Made by a program: the position numbers and the translations under genes
In this document: piece after piece, positions 7,452 through 15,877 of the stretch
How the letters are laid out: each line of letters starts with the position of its first letter
Numbering within the stretch: the first letter of the stretch is position 1
Assembly (NCBI GenBank): GCA_964454975.1
Contig: CAYVVD010000003.1
Coordinates: forward strand, 1 to 64,000
Direction: 5' to 3'
Length of the DNA stretch: 64,000 bases
DNA from: CAYVVD01 sp964454975
GTDB taxonomy: Bacteria > Bacteroidota > Ignavibacteria > Kapaibacteriales > UBA2268
The notes under the pieces: generated by a model
Databases searched by the model: none
What the model was told of the DNA's origin: nothing
What the model saw: the letters and a program-made list of their open reading frames with translations, nothing else

Positions 7452-8021
7452 TTATTCAGTTACGGCTTCCCTGATTTCACCATTTGGGAGTACCATCGGG
7501 TAATTAGTAGGAATATCGCCTTTCCTTATTTTTTTCAGTTTGCTTTTTGAAATTGCCCTGCGGAGCGAAGTAAGTCGTTCAAAAAAAAGAATTCCATTCA
7601 GGTGATCAACTTCGTGTTGCATCACTCGCGAAAGAAAGCCATGAGCTTCGTGTTTGTGGAACTTCTGGTCGAGATCCCAGTACTGGATTTCTATGGCAGC
7701 AGGCCTCACCACTTTCTCGTAGAATTCAGGTATGCTCAGGCAACCCTCGAAATCCTCGTCTTCCTGCACTGAAAAGCCAACGATTTTGGGATTAATCATT
7801 GTTATCGGTTTTGAATCCTTATGTTCTTCCGAAGCTGAGAGGTCTATAACAATAACTGAGTTGAGGTCGCCTACCTGGTTAGCGGCAAGTCCCACACCGT
7901 TGGAGATATTGTAGAGAGTTGCAAACATCCCTTCAACAAGGTCTTTAACATTGCCGTCAATCTCCTTTATGTCCTTTGTCTTTTGTTTCAGGACGGGATG
8001 GAAACAGTTATATATAGGCAT
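7452..8021 (-). CDS. def: Peptide deformylase
   Basis: Removes the formyl group from the N-terminal methionine of new proteins, using a bound metal. All three family motifs are present: GVGLAANQVG (motif 1), EGCLSIP (motif 2, metal Cys) and QHEVDHLNG (motif 3, HExxH). I chose the ATG at 8021 (MPIYNCFHPVLK), giving about 190 residues as usual for bacterial enzymes; the ATG at 8030 is an equal alternative. The open frame continues to 8204, but that part overlaps murD and has no family similarity. The gene is divergent from murD across a gap of about 60 bases and converges with the BNR protein gene. Confidence 0.93.
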   Translation of the reverse strand: MPIYNCFHPVLKQKTKDIKEIDGNVKDLVEGMFATLYNISNGVGLAANQVGDLNSVIVIDLSASEEHKDSKPITMINPKIVGFSVQEDEDFEGCLSIPEFYEKVVRPAAIEIQYWDLDQKFHKHEAHGFLSRVMQHEVDHLNGILFFERLTSLRRAISKSKLKKIRKGDIPTNYPMVLPNGEIREAVTE

Positions 8022-8091
8022 TACAGGCATAACTAATTTTTTCAGAACGTAGTTTAATCTTTTATATTGGATTTTTTCATTTGAGCTAAAG

Positions 8092-9420
8092 ATGAATATA
8101 ACTGTCATAGGCGCCGGCAAGAGTGGGATGTCGGCAGCTCTGCTTGCTGCAGGAAAAGGGAACAGGGTATTCCTTTCGGAATCAGCTGATAGAGGGAAAT
8201 TCAAAGCACAAATTCAAATACTTGAAGAAAACTCAATTGTATTTGAATTTGGCGGGAATACTGATGAAGCAATTAAAAACACTGATTTGATAGTAACATC
8301 TCCCGGTGTGCCACCAACTACAGCAATAATTCAAAATGCTGAGAAAAAGGGGATCCCGGTAATTAGCGAACTTGAATACGCATACCGATTTGTTAATAAC
8401 AAAATAATTGCCATCACCGGTACAAATGGAAAGACTACAACAACATACCTGGCTGCTCACATTCTCAATAAATCCGGGAAAAAAGCAAGGGTTGCCGGAA
8501 ATGTGGGTACACCGTTATCCGATTTGACAGATGTTGATTCAGACGAAATCTTCGTTGTGGAAACAAGCAGTTACCAACTGGACAGAATTACAAGATTCCG
8601 CCCGGATGTCGCTGTGATACTGAACATTACACCGGACCACCTGGGTTATCATGGCTCTATGAAAAAGTATATCGAAGCAAAGTGGAAAATTTCTTCTAAG
8701 CAGTCCGCTGAAAATTTGTTAATTTTAAATGCTGATGATTCGATATTGGGCAAGGGGGACAAAAGCCCGGCAGCGGAAATTCAGTGGTTTTCAGCGCACC
8801 AGCCCGCCAGGGGGATTTATATGGCGGAAGGGCGAATGATATTTAATTTGCAGCGTAAGGAGGAATTAATGTTTACCGCGGAACTAAGCCTCCCCGGTTT
8901 ACACAATGCTTACAATTCCATGGCAGCAGCCCTTGCAGCAAGGGCATTCGAAATAAGCAACGAAGATCTGCGCGACAGCCTGATGTCATTCCAGGGTGTT
9001 GAGCATCGTTTGGAATTTGTACGCAATGTGGGAGGCGTAAACTACATCAACGATTCGAAAGCAACGAACATCAACGCTGCATGGTATGCCCTGAGCAGCT
9101 ACAACCAACCACTCATCTGGATAGCCGGAGGAAGAGGGGATTCCAATGACTATTCCCAGCTTGAAGATGTGGTAAAGGAGCATGTTAAGTATATTATTTG
9201 CATTGGCGAAGAAGCTGATAACATCTTCAATTTTTTCTGTGCCGAAAAAAGATGCTTCAAGGAAGAATCTCTTGAAGCAGCAGTAGCAAGGACGAAGAAA
9301 GTAGCAATGCATGGAGAATATGTACTTTTCAGCCCGGCATGCAAATCATTCGACATGTACATTAACTACGAGCAACGCGGAGATGTTTTCAAAGAAATTG
9401 TTAATTCGTTGAAAGAGTGA
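8092..9420 (+). CDS. murD: UDP-N-acetylmuramoyl-L-alanine--D-glutamate ligase
   Basis: Adds D-glutamate to UDP-MurNAc-L-Ala in cytoplasmic peptidoglycan precursor synthesis. The 442 residues include an N-terminal Rossmann-like UDP-binding domain (VIGAGKSGMSAA), the Mur ligase ATP loop GTNGKTTTT (110-118), the NITPDHLGYHG segment and the C-terminal domain with NDSKATN. Length is normal for MurD. The stop overlaps the GTG start of ftsW, so the two cell-wall genes are translationally coupled. Divergent from def. Confidence 0.95.
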   Translation: MNITVIGAGKSGMSAALLAAGKGNRVFLSESADRGKFKAQIQILEENSIVFEFGGNTDEAIKNTDLIVTSPGVPPTTAIIQNAEKKGIPVISELEYAYRFVNNKIIAITGTNGKTTTTYLAAHILNKSGKKARVAGNVGTPLSDLTDVDSDEIFVVETSSYQLDRITRFRPDVAVILNITPDHLGYHGSMKKYIEAKWKISSKQSAENLLILNADDSILGKGDKSPAAEIQWFSAHQPARGIYMAEGRMIFNLQRKEELMFTAELSLPGLHNAYNSMAAALAARAFEISNEDLRDSLMSFQGVEHRLEFVRNVGGVNYINDSKATNINAAWYALSSYNQPLIWIAGGRGDSNDYSQLEDVVKEHVKYIICIGEEADNIFNFFCAEKRCFKEESLEAAVARTKKVAMHGEYVLFSPACKSFDMYINYEQRGDVFKEIVNSLKE

Positions 9421-10556
9421 ATCCGGACAGGAATCATATTGACTGGTACCTGCTAATCCCTGTTTTGGGGCTGATGCTTTTCAGCATAGCATTTGTTTAT
9501 AGCGCCAGCGCATCAATCGCACAATTAAAATTCGGCTCACCTGATACTTTGTTTTTTAATCATAGTATCAGAGTGTTTGCCGGAATCATTACAATAATCA
9601 TATTCAGCAGGATTGATTACCATATCTGGCAGAAAATATCGAAACCCTTGATGTTCACAGCTGTTTTCCTGTTGATTTTTGTGCTATTTGCAGGTGTGAA
9701 TATTAAAGGCGCTTCGCGTTGGATAATTATCGGGTCGGTTAGTTTCCAGCCTTCGGAGTTTGCAAAGTTTATATTAATAATCCACTTTGCTGCCCTGCTT
9801 GCATCCAAAAAAAGTGTTATCAAGGAGTTTAAGCAAGGTTTCCTACCATTTGTAATTTGGACAAGTCTTATTTGCCTATTAATTGCAATCCAGCCGAATT
9901 TTTCGATGATGTTGCTGATTTTCACTATTGCTTTTATTTTGATGTTTATAGGTAATGTGAACATCATATACCTTGTGTTGTCAGCAATCGCCGGTTCTAT
10001 TCTTGCAGCGCTATATGGATTGTCTTCACAGTACAGAATGCAACGAATCCTCGGTTATCTTGGTTTATCTGAATCCGGATTGGAGAATACCGTAAACTAT
10101 CAGCTAAACCAGTCCTTGTTGGCTTTGGGTAACGGTGGTATTATAGGCGTCGGGCCCGGTCAAAACAAGCAAAGCCATCTCTTCCTGCCGGAATCTTATG
10201 GCGATTTTATTTTCTCGATAATTGGAGAAGAGTATGGATTTATTGGGCTGATTGCAATTATTGCTTGTTTTGTAATATTGCTTTGGCGAGGCATAATAAT
10301 TACAAAAAATGCGCCTGATGATTTTGCATATTTCCTGTCTGCTGGAATCTTGATATCGCTCATTCTTAATTTTCTTGTAAACGCCAGCGTTAATACAGGC
10401 TTGATTCCGACCACCGGTGTTCCGATGCCATTTGTAAGTTATGGAGGTACTGCAATTCTCTTTTATTCGGCTGCTCTCGGAATATTACTAAATATTTCAA
10501 CGCAGGCGGGCGTCTATCCCAACAAAAACATGGCAGAAAACGATGCACCAACTTGA
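9417..10556 (+). CDS. ftsW: FtsW/RodA-family lipid II polymerase (SEDS)
   Basis: A 379-residue integral membrane protein with about ten hydrophobic segments. Signatures of the SEDS family are visible: the YSASAS start of the first loop, GASRWI..GSVSFQPSEFAK in the middle, GPGQNKQ..FLPESYGDFIFSIIGEEYGF, and the C-terminal PFVSYGGTA. These proteins polymerise glycan strands from lipid II together with a class B penicillin-binding protein. The place directly after murD favours FtsW (division) over RodA (elongation). It starts with GTG at 9417, inside the murD stop, and overlaps the next gene by 14 bases. Confidence 0.9.
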   Translation: MNPDRNHIDWYLLIPVLGLMLFSIAFVYSASASIAQLKFGSPDTLFFNHSIRVFAGIITIIIFSRIDYHIWQKISKPLMFTAVFLLIFVLFAGVNIKGASRWIIIGSVSFQPSEFAKFILIIHFAALLASKKSVIKEFKQGFLPFVIWTSLICLLIAIQPNFSMMLLIFTIAFILMFIGNVNIIYLVLSAIAGSILAALYGLSSQYRMQRILGYLGLSESGLENTVNYQLNQSLLALGNGGIIGVGPGQNKQSHLFLPESYGDFIFSIIGEEYGFIGLIAIIACFVILLWRGIIITKNAPDDFAYFLSAGILISLILNFLVNASVNTGLIPTTGVPMPFVSYGGTAILFYSAALGILLNISTQAGVYPNKNMAENDAPT

Positions 10557-11016
10557 CCCCGGGATTAAAACACTTTGGTTCCTCTCGTACATGATGAGGA
10601 CACTATTCTTTTCAGTTGTGATTCTTATTGCAGATTTATTCTTTATCCATTCGCTGCTCGAAGGCTGGCCTATGGCAAAAGGTTACCTGCCATCAGGAAT
10701 ATTTATATTTGGATTGACAATTGCAATTATAGCTCCTCCACTCAAATACAGATTCTGGAAATTTGAAGTAAGGGACGAAGAGATTTACCTTGAGCGAGGA
10801 GTAATCACCAGGATAAAAACAATTGCGCCTTACAGGCGTGTGCAGCATCTCGACGTAGAGCAGAATTTTATCGAACGTATGATGGGCCTCTCCAAACTCG
10901 TTATTTATACTGCAGGTACCCGTGGAGCTGATATCATCATTCCCGGACTTCCGATAGCATACTCGGAAATGCTACGCGACCAGCTTAGAAACTATACAAT
11001 CGAAGATGCTGTATGA
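10543..11016 (+). CDS. YdbS-like membrane protein with bacterial PH (bPH2) domain
   Basis: A 157-residue protein with two N-terminal transmembrane segments (roughly residues 15-35 and 47-68) followed by one bPH2 domain (FEVRDEEIYLERGVITRIKTIAPYRRVQHLDV ... GLSKLVIYTAGT). The pattern matches Bacillus YdbS. The gene overlaps ftsW and the following YdbT-like gene (ATGA at 11013), so the pair is made together. The function of YdbS/YdbT is poorly known; they are thought to act in the envelope, and resistance to some bacteriocins has been reported for the Bacillus pair. Confidence 0.8.
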   Translation: MHQLDPGIKTLWFLSYMMRTLFFSVVILIADLFFIHSLLEGWPMAKGYLPSGIFIFGLTIAIIAPPLKYRFWKFEVRDEEIYLERGVITRIKTIAPYRRVQHLDVEQNFIERMMGLSKLVIYTAGTRGADIIIPGLPIAYSEMLRDQLRNYTIEDAV

Positions 11017-12524
11017 AACTACAGGAAGAACAGTTCCTCAGCGAAAGAAGACTCTCCCCATGGACTATTTTTTACAGGATTATTGCGAGCCTGCCCAGCC
11101 TGATAATCCCCTTCTATTTCGCATTTTACGGGGGAAGTGTGGAAGAGTGGATTTACATCATTCTTGGAGCATTGTATGGCGTTATCATCTTCCCTTCTAT
11201 TGTGCTTTCATACTATTACTACACTTATCTGATTACTCCTGATGAAGTCGTAATCAATTCGGGTGTGTTTTCGAGAAAACAGCGTAATATCCCCGTTGAC
11301 AGGATTCAGAACATAGACCAGACTCAAAATTTCCTACAGAAAATTATGGGGATAGTTAAGGTCCGGATTGAAACTGCCGGCGGTGGGGAAACAGAAGGCA
11401 ACCTTGAATTTGTAAAAAAGGATGATGCGGAAAGGATAAAGCTGATTATCAGGAAATACCAGGTAGAATCTGATGAAAAGCCGGAAATTGATGAAGCAGT
11501 TGAATTCGTTGAAACACCACAGTACGAGAATGAGGAAGAGACTATTTTTTCAATGGATTGGAAACAAGTGCTGCTTTATGGTGCGCTCAGGTTTCGCCCT
11601 CTCGTTCTTGTGATTGTTGCGTGGATATTCTCTTTCGGCCAGCAGTTCTTTTATTTGGGTGATTTTGAGGAAGTCGCCGAAAATGAGATACGAAGCTATG
11701 TAGAAAATCTTGATGTTCTGAATATAGTTTTGGTAGTGATTGTTACAGTTGTAACTGCCCTGCTGGTTTCCTGGATGCTCGATATTGCCCTTACATTCAA
11801 TAGCTTCTATAAATTCACCCTGTCCTCAGGTGATAACAAACTTTATACAACGAGCGGTTTGTTTTCGAGTAAAAAGTCAACGATACCACTAAAAAAGCTT
11901 CAATCAATACAGATATATACAAATTTCATCAGGCGTAAACTTGGTTTTTACGGCCTCAGCCTCCAAACCGCTGGTTATGTACTGAAGGAAGCTAAAGGCT
12001 CGGAGGTGCTTGTTCCTTTCACTAAATTTGAATCACTTGTTGAGCTTGCAAAAAAAATCCGCGACTTTGCTTTCCCGGATAATTTCACCAACGTTTCCCG
12101 TAAAACGATACGCCGTTCAGTTGTCCGCTATTTGATTTATATAATTCCCGGCGCTGTGTCGGCATTCCTTCTTCTGCCGGGGCTGCTCTGGGCACTTTTA
12201 ATCACACCGCTGTTTTATTACCTTGCTGTACTTCGCTATCAATACCGTGGCTATCACTACTCGAAGGATACCATTATCATCAAACAGGGATTCTTCTACC
12301 AGTATATTACTATAATCCCGCTTGAAAAGATACAGACACTCAGCATTAACGAGTCCTTTTTCCAACGCAGGCTAAGCCTTGCCACCCTTTCAATTGACAC
12401 TGCCGCTTTCTACTCAATGGGAGGAGCCTCAATTATTGACATCGAAAAGGATGACGCTGCCCGGATAATGGATGAAATAAATGAGTACTTCAAACGGAAG
12501 TATGATTCTATTGCTACTGAATAA
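11013..12524 (+). CDS. YdbT-like membrane protein with three bPH2 domains
   Basis: A 503-residue partner of the preceding gene. Three bPH2 units can be seen, each with the pattern of a hydrophobic strand, I/V-P-L/V-(D/K)-(R/K)-(I/L)-Q-x-(I/L) and a following TA strand: GVFSRKQRNIPVDRIQNID (first), GLFSSKKSTIPLKKLQSIQ (second) and GFFYQYITIIPLEKIQTLS (third). They are separated by pairs of transmembrane segments near residues 20-60, 180-250 and 370-400. It overlaps the YdbS-like gene by four bases. Exact function unknown. The murD-ftsW-ydbS-ydbT order suggests a shared envelope operon. Confidence 0.8.
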   Translation: MKLQEEQFLSERRLSPWTIFYRIIASLPSLIIPFYFAFYGGSVEEWIYIILGALYGVIIFPSIVLSYYYYTYLITPDEVVINSGVFSRKQRNIPVDRIQNIDQTQNFLQKIMGIVKVRIETAGGGETEGNLEFVKKDDAERIKLIIRKYQVESDEKPEIDEAVEFVETPQYENEEETIFSMDWKQVLLYGALRFRPLVLVIVAWIFSFGQQFFYLGDFEEVAENEIRSYVENLDVLNIVLVVIVTVVTALLVSWMLDIALTFNSFYKFTLSSGDNKLYTTSGLFSSKKSTIPLKKLQSIQIYTNFIRRKLGFYGLSLQTAGYVLKEAKGSEVLVPFTKFESLVELAKKIRDFAFPDNFTNVSRKTIRRSVVRYLIYIIPGAVSAFLLLPGLLWALLITPLFYYLAVLRYQYRGYHYSKDTIIIKQGFFYQYITIIPLEKIQTLSINESFFQRRLSLATLSIDTAAFYSMGGASIIDIEKDDAARIMDEINEYFKRKYDSIATE

Positions 12525-12555
12525 ATGTGAATTTTTAATATTTTCACAAATAAGC

Positions 12556-12563
12556 TAACTTTG
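12556..12563 (+). promoter_or_regulatory. Probable -7 element TAACTTTG before accD
   Basis: TAACTTTG is an exact TAnnTTTG match and would give a leader of roughly 20 bases before the accD ATG at 12589. A clear -33 TTTG is not visible at the expected spacing, so confidence is moderate. Confidence 0.4.
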
Positions 12564-12588
12564 TTGTTTTGAACTAATTGGTTATAAA

Positions 12589-13428
12589 ATGGCTTGGTTT
12601 TCAAGATCGAAGAAAAATATTGAAGAGACTCAACAGCGTGATATGCCGGACGGGCTATGGACTAAATGCCCATCCTGCGATGAAGTAATGTACAAAACCG
12701 AACTTGAGGACAACTATTATGTCTGTAAGAACTGTTCCTATCATTTCAGAATCCTTGGCTATCAATATATTGACTATTTGCTTGACAAGGGCAGCTTCGA
12801 AGAAAAATTTGAAAATATCCGCTCGGCTGACCCACTTGGATTTACTGACTCAAAACCATATAAAGAACGCCTGGCAGCTACTTACAAAAAAACTGAAACT
12901 AACGATGCCATTACAACCGGTACGGGTAAAATTAATGGCAAAAACGTTTGCATGGCAGCCATGAATTTTAATTTCATCGGAGGGAGCATGGGCTCTGTCG
13001 TTGGAGAAAAATTCAAAAGAGCGGCACTACTATCTATTGAAGAGAAAATCCCCTTCATAAACATCAGCGCTTCGGGCGGTGCAAGAATGCAGGAAGCAGC
13101 GCTCTCGCTTATGCAGCTTGCTAAAACATCGGCCTCGCTTGCTAAATTATCAGAAGCAGGCATTCCTTATATCTCAATTTTAACTGATCCCACAACCGGT
13201 GGCCTAAGCGCCTCGCACGCAATGCTGGGCGACGTTAATATTGCTGAACCCGGTGCTCTTATTGGCTTTGCCGGGCCTCGAGTTATCGAACAGACCATCA
13301 AGAAAAAACTTCCAGCTGGATTCCAACGCTCAGAGTTTCTGCTTGAAAAGGGATTTCTTGATTTTATCGTTAACCGTAAGGATATGAAAGAAAAATTATA
13401 CAAACTGATTTGCTGGTTCGAAGGTTAA
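12589..13428 (+). CDS. accD: Acetyl-CoA carboxylase carboxyltransferase subunit beta
   Basis: With AccA it forms the carboxyltransferase that moves CO2 from biotin to acetyl-CoA to make malonyl-CoA for fatty acids. The N-terminal zinc ribbon has its four cysteines: C27/C30 (CPSC) and C46/C49 (CKNC). The crotonase-fold core shows SASGGARMQE, TDPTTGGLSASHAMLGD and GFAGPRVIEQT. The 279 residues are normal for the family. accA is not in the window. A TAnnTTTG box sits 26-33 bases upstream. The outer-membrane gene follows after one base. Confidence 0.95.
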   Translation: MAWFSRSKKNIEETQQRDMPDGLWTKCPSCDEVMYKTELEDNYYVCKNCSYHFRILGYQYIDYLLDKGSFEEKFENIRSADPLGFTDSKPYKERLAATYKKTETNDAITTGTGKINGKNVCMAAMNFNFIGGSMGSVVGEKFKRAALLSIEEKIPFINISASGGARMQEAALSLMQLAKTSASLAKLSEAGIPYISILTDPTTGGLSASHAMLGDVNIAEPGALIGFAGPRVIEQTIKKKLPAGFQRSEFLLEKGFLDFIVNRKDMKEKLYKLICWFEG

Positions 13429-13429
13429 G

Positions 13430-14221
13430 ATGAACAGGATTATTTTCCTGATAATTGCATTTAGCATGATTGCCGGGGCACAAAAGCTCGACAAAGACTA
13501 TGTGAACCCCCCGGATTACAATATAATATACCTGATGGTTGGATATCCGGCGTCTGTAACAGCAAACAATTATTTTGAAGTTTACAACGAACAATTAGGT
13601 GGGACAAAACGCATTCTCGACAGTGAAATCAATCTTGGAATTGGTACAAAATTTCCAATTTCAGACAATATTAAAATCGGGCTTGCAGGCAATTTCCTCA
13701 AATCCGGCTTCAATGATAACTACCAGCAAAAACTTGAATTACCCACAGATACTATTTTCCGAACAATCGAAGACCGTGTTGACATAAGCACAGTACCCGT
13801 TATTGCTACTTTAGAATTTATTCCTTTCAACATTCTACAATTCCGGTCTTACTTTGGCTTAGGAGGTGGTATTGCACTCAGTACGGTTGAATGGGAAGAA
13901 GATGTAATTTCAACTGCGCCCGGCGATCCACGTTCAGGTGGCGAAATATATAATGAGTCCGGCATTTTTCCTGCAGGAAGGCTTCTTGCGGGAGTTGAGC
14001 TTGGATTTGACAAGCGCGGGGAGGAATCATTCCTCGGATCTCTCTTTTTTGAAATACGCTACACAATGATTTTTAGAAAGCTGGAAATCTTCAATAAATT
14101 TCTCGACCAGGAGTACCAGGCATTGCCTGAATTTGCAGATTCCTATTCAATGATTCCCGGCTATATCGGCCTGAACGTTGGCCTGTCCTTTAATTTCTAT
14201 TCCACGCGAAAACAGAAATAA
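13430..14221 (+). CDS. Predicted outer-membrane beta-barrel protein
   Basis: A 263-residue protein starting with a signal peptide (MNRIIFLIIAFSMIAGAQ) followed by alternating hydrophobic/polar strands and glycine-rich turns (INLGIGTKFPISDNIKIGLAGNF, FRSYFGLGGGIALSTVEW, FEIRYTMIF). It ends with a strand containing aromatic residues (GLNVGLSFNFYS), as barrels do. I do not recognise a specific family. It starts one base after the accD stop and may be cotranscribed with it. The role is unknown; an 8- or 10-strand barrel is the likely form. Confidence 0.6.
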   Translation: MNRIIFLIIAFSMIAGAQKLDKDYVNPPDYNIIYLMVGYPASVTANNYFEVYNEQLGGTKRILDSEINLGIGTKFPISDNIKIGLAGNFLKSGFNDNYQQKLELPTDTIFRTIEDRVDISTVPVIATLEFIPFNILQFRSYFGLGGGIALSTVEWEEDVISTAPGDPRSGGEIYNESGIFPAGRLLAGVELGFDKRGEESFLGSLFFEIRYTMIFRKLEIFNKFLDQEYQALPEFADSYSMIPGYIGLNVGLSFNFYSTRKQK

Positions 14222-14344
14222 AAAATAATTCGGTTTATTCGTTCCAAAATATTATATTCTATCAAAAGGTATAATTCGGGCTTTATGTATTTAAAGCACG
14301 TTCTTTTAAATTTAAGTATTCGTTCATTATACACAGAGGTTTAT

Positions 14345-14635
14345 ATGAAGACCAATGTAACCTTCAGGCATTTTAAGGGGCACCATCCGGAACTTTACAA
14401 TCTGGCTTTGAGTGCAGCACAGAACCTCGGAAAATTTCATGACAGAATCATCAGCACAGACGTTGAATTTATAAATGAGCATGATAAAATAGTGGAGTTC
14501 ATAGTTAACGTACAGGGCAAAACACTTAAATCATCAGAAAGGTCAGACGATTTCAAAAAGAGCTTAGGAAATGCAGAAGATAAAATGGTACGACAAATCA
14601 GAAAATACAAAACTAAATTGATAAATCATCTTTGA
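14345..14635 (+). CDS. hpf: Ribosome hibernation promoting factor, short form
   Basis: About 96 residues when started at the ATG at 14345 (MKTNVTFRHFKGHHPELYNLA). The open frame extends upstream to 14285, but that part has no family similarity. The beta-alpha-beta-beta-beta-alpha pattern ends with a basic helix (KMVRQIRKYKTKLI), as in YfiA/HPF proteins that bind the 30S decoding region in starved cells and block translation. It lacks the C-terminal dimerisation domain of long HPF. A Rho-independent terminator follows within ten bases, and hprK lies downstream, an hpf-hprK neighbourhood seen in many bacteria. Confidence 0.85.
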   Translation: MKTNVTFRHFKGHHPELYNLALSAAQNLGKFHDRIISTDVEFINEHDKIVEFIVNVQGKTLKSSERSDDFKKSLGNAEDKMVRQIRKYKTKLINHL

Positions 14636-14642
14636 CAAAATC

Positions 14643-14668
14643 AGCCCCGTCCCAGGCGGGGCTTTTTT
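14643..14668 (+). terminator. Rho-independent terminator after hpf
   Basis: The stem AGCCCCG / CGGGGCT (14643-14649 and 14657-14663) has a 7-base loop and is followed by a T run to 14668. Confidence 0.9.
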
Positions 14669-14790
14669 ATTTATATGCAAATTTCCGGATATTATGAGTA
14701 GTTTGAATTAATTACTCTGTCATAATTCGACAACTACCTCAGTTGGCTGTGCTTGTTAAATTAATGAGGTTTTTTAATAAATTTGCACCT

Positions 14791-15818
14791 ATGCGCCAGT
14801 TCGATAAACTAAATATATTGAAAAAAGAGTATATTCAGGTTGCTGACCTGCTGGACTCGCCCGTTAAACTGGAGTCCCTCACCGGAAAAACCGGACTTGA
14901 AAATAAAATTACGAATAAAAATATCTACCGTCCACAGCTTGCACTTGCTGGATATGTTGGCCTTTTCAACTATAAACAGGTTCAGATTTTCGGTAATACA
15001 GAGATGTATTATCTGAAAGGCCTTGAACTCGAAAGCAGAATAAATGCTTTTAAAACAATCACCGAATTTAAGATTCCCTGCATTATCATAACCAACAATC
15101 ATAAACTTGACCCNNNNNNNNNNCTGAAATTATTGAAATAGCCGAACAGGCTGATATTGGTCTTCTGGCAACACCCTACCCGACAACAAAAACGTTTACT
15201 TTGCTATCTGAATTCCTCGATGACCATTTCTCACAGCAAGCAGTTGTCCATGGCTCTTTTGTGGATGTTTACGGCGTTGGAATCCTATTCACAGGGCGTA
15301 GTGGCATCGGCAAAAGCGAAATCGCCCTCGACCTCGTGGAACGCGGGCATCGCCTTGTTGCAGATGACGTAGTTATGATAACCCAGAAACGCACAGCTTT
15401 AATGGGTACGGGTACAAGCCTAATCCAGCATTTTATGGAAATCCGAGGGCTGGGCATGATTGATGTGAGGCAGATGTTCGGTATCCGCTCTATTAGATTC
15501 CAAAAGAGGCTGGAGATAGTAGTTGAGCTGGAAGAATGGACATCCTCCGAGGAATACACCCGTACAGGCCTGGACGAAGAGCCGATGTCTGTAATGGGTG
15601 TGGAAATCTCAACGGTAAAGCTCCCTATATTTCCCGGCAAGAACATCACCGTCATCGCAGAAGTAATTGCTATAAACTACCTGCTCAGGACTTATGGTTA
15701 TGATACTGCAAAGGTATTCTCCGACAGGCTGAATAATGCAATTTCCAATAAAACATTCTCGGACAGGAATATGAGGGAACAGCGTATTGTTAACTACTTC
15801 CAGGGCGATGTGGAATAA
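14791..15818 (+). CDS. hprK: HPr kinase/phosphorylase, interrupted by a scaffold gap
   Basis: The N-terminal half (MRQFDKLNILKKEYIQVADLL) and the C-terminal half (Walker A GRSGIGKSEIALD, capping signature MEIRGLGMIDVRQMFG) are both clear HprK. Ten Ns at 15114-15123 put the halves in different frames (14791 and 15201 differ). A gap length of 2 modulo 3 restores one frame; just two missing bases would read D-P-P-E-I-I-E-I across the join, as expected. So the gene is probably intact in the organism. The start at 14791 is chosen over 14743 because HprK proteins begin near this point. HprK phosphorylates HPr/NPr in response to metabolite levels. No PTS gene is in the window. Length is about 340 residues, slightly longer than usual. 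Confidence 0.88.
15114..15123. other. Assembly gap (10 N)
   Basis: A run of ten Ns inside hprK, a placeholder scaffold join whose length does not preserve the reading frame. Confidence 0.99.
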
Positions 15819-15877
15819 GATTACCGCTTAATCGTATATTGATTAGTTATTTTAGCAAAACCAACTTGGAAAATAAA

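Noticed and set aside
8022..8204. N-terminal extension of peptide deformylase
   Set aside because: The frame runs into murD on the other strand; family proteins start at about the ATG at 8021.
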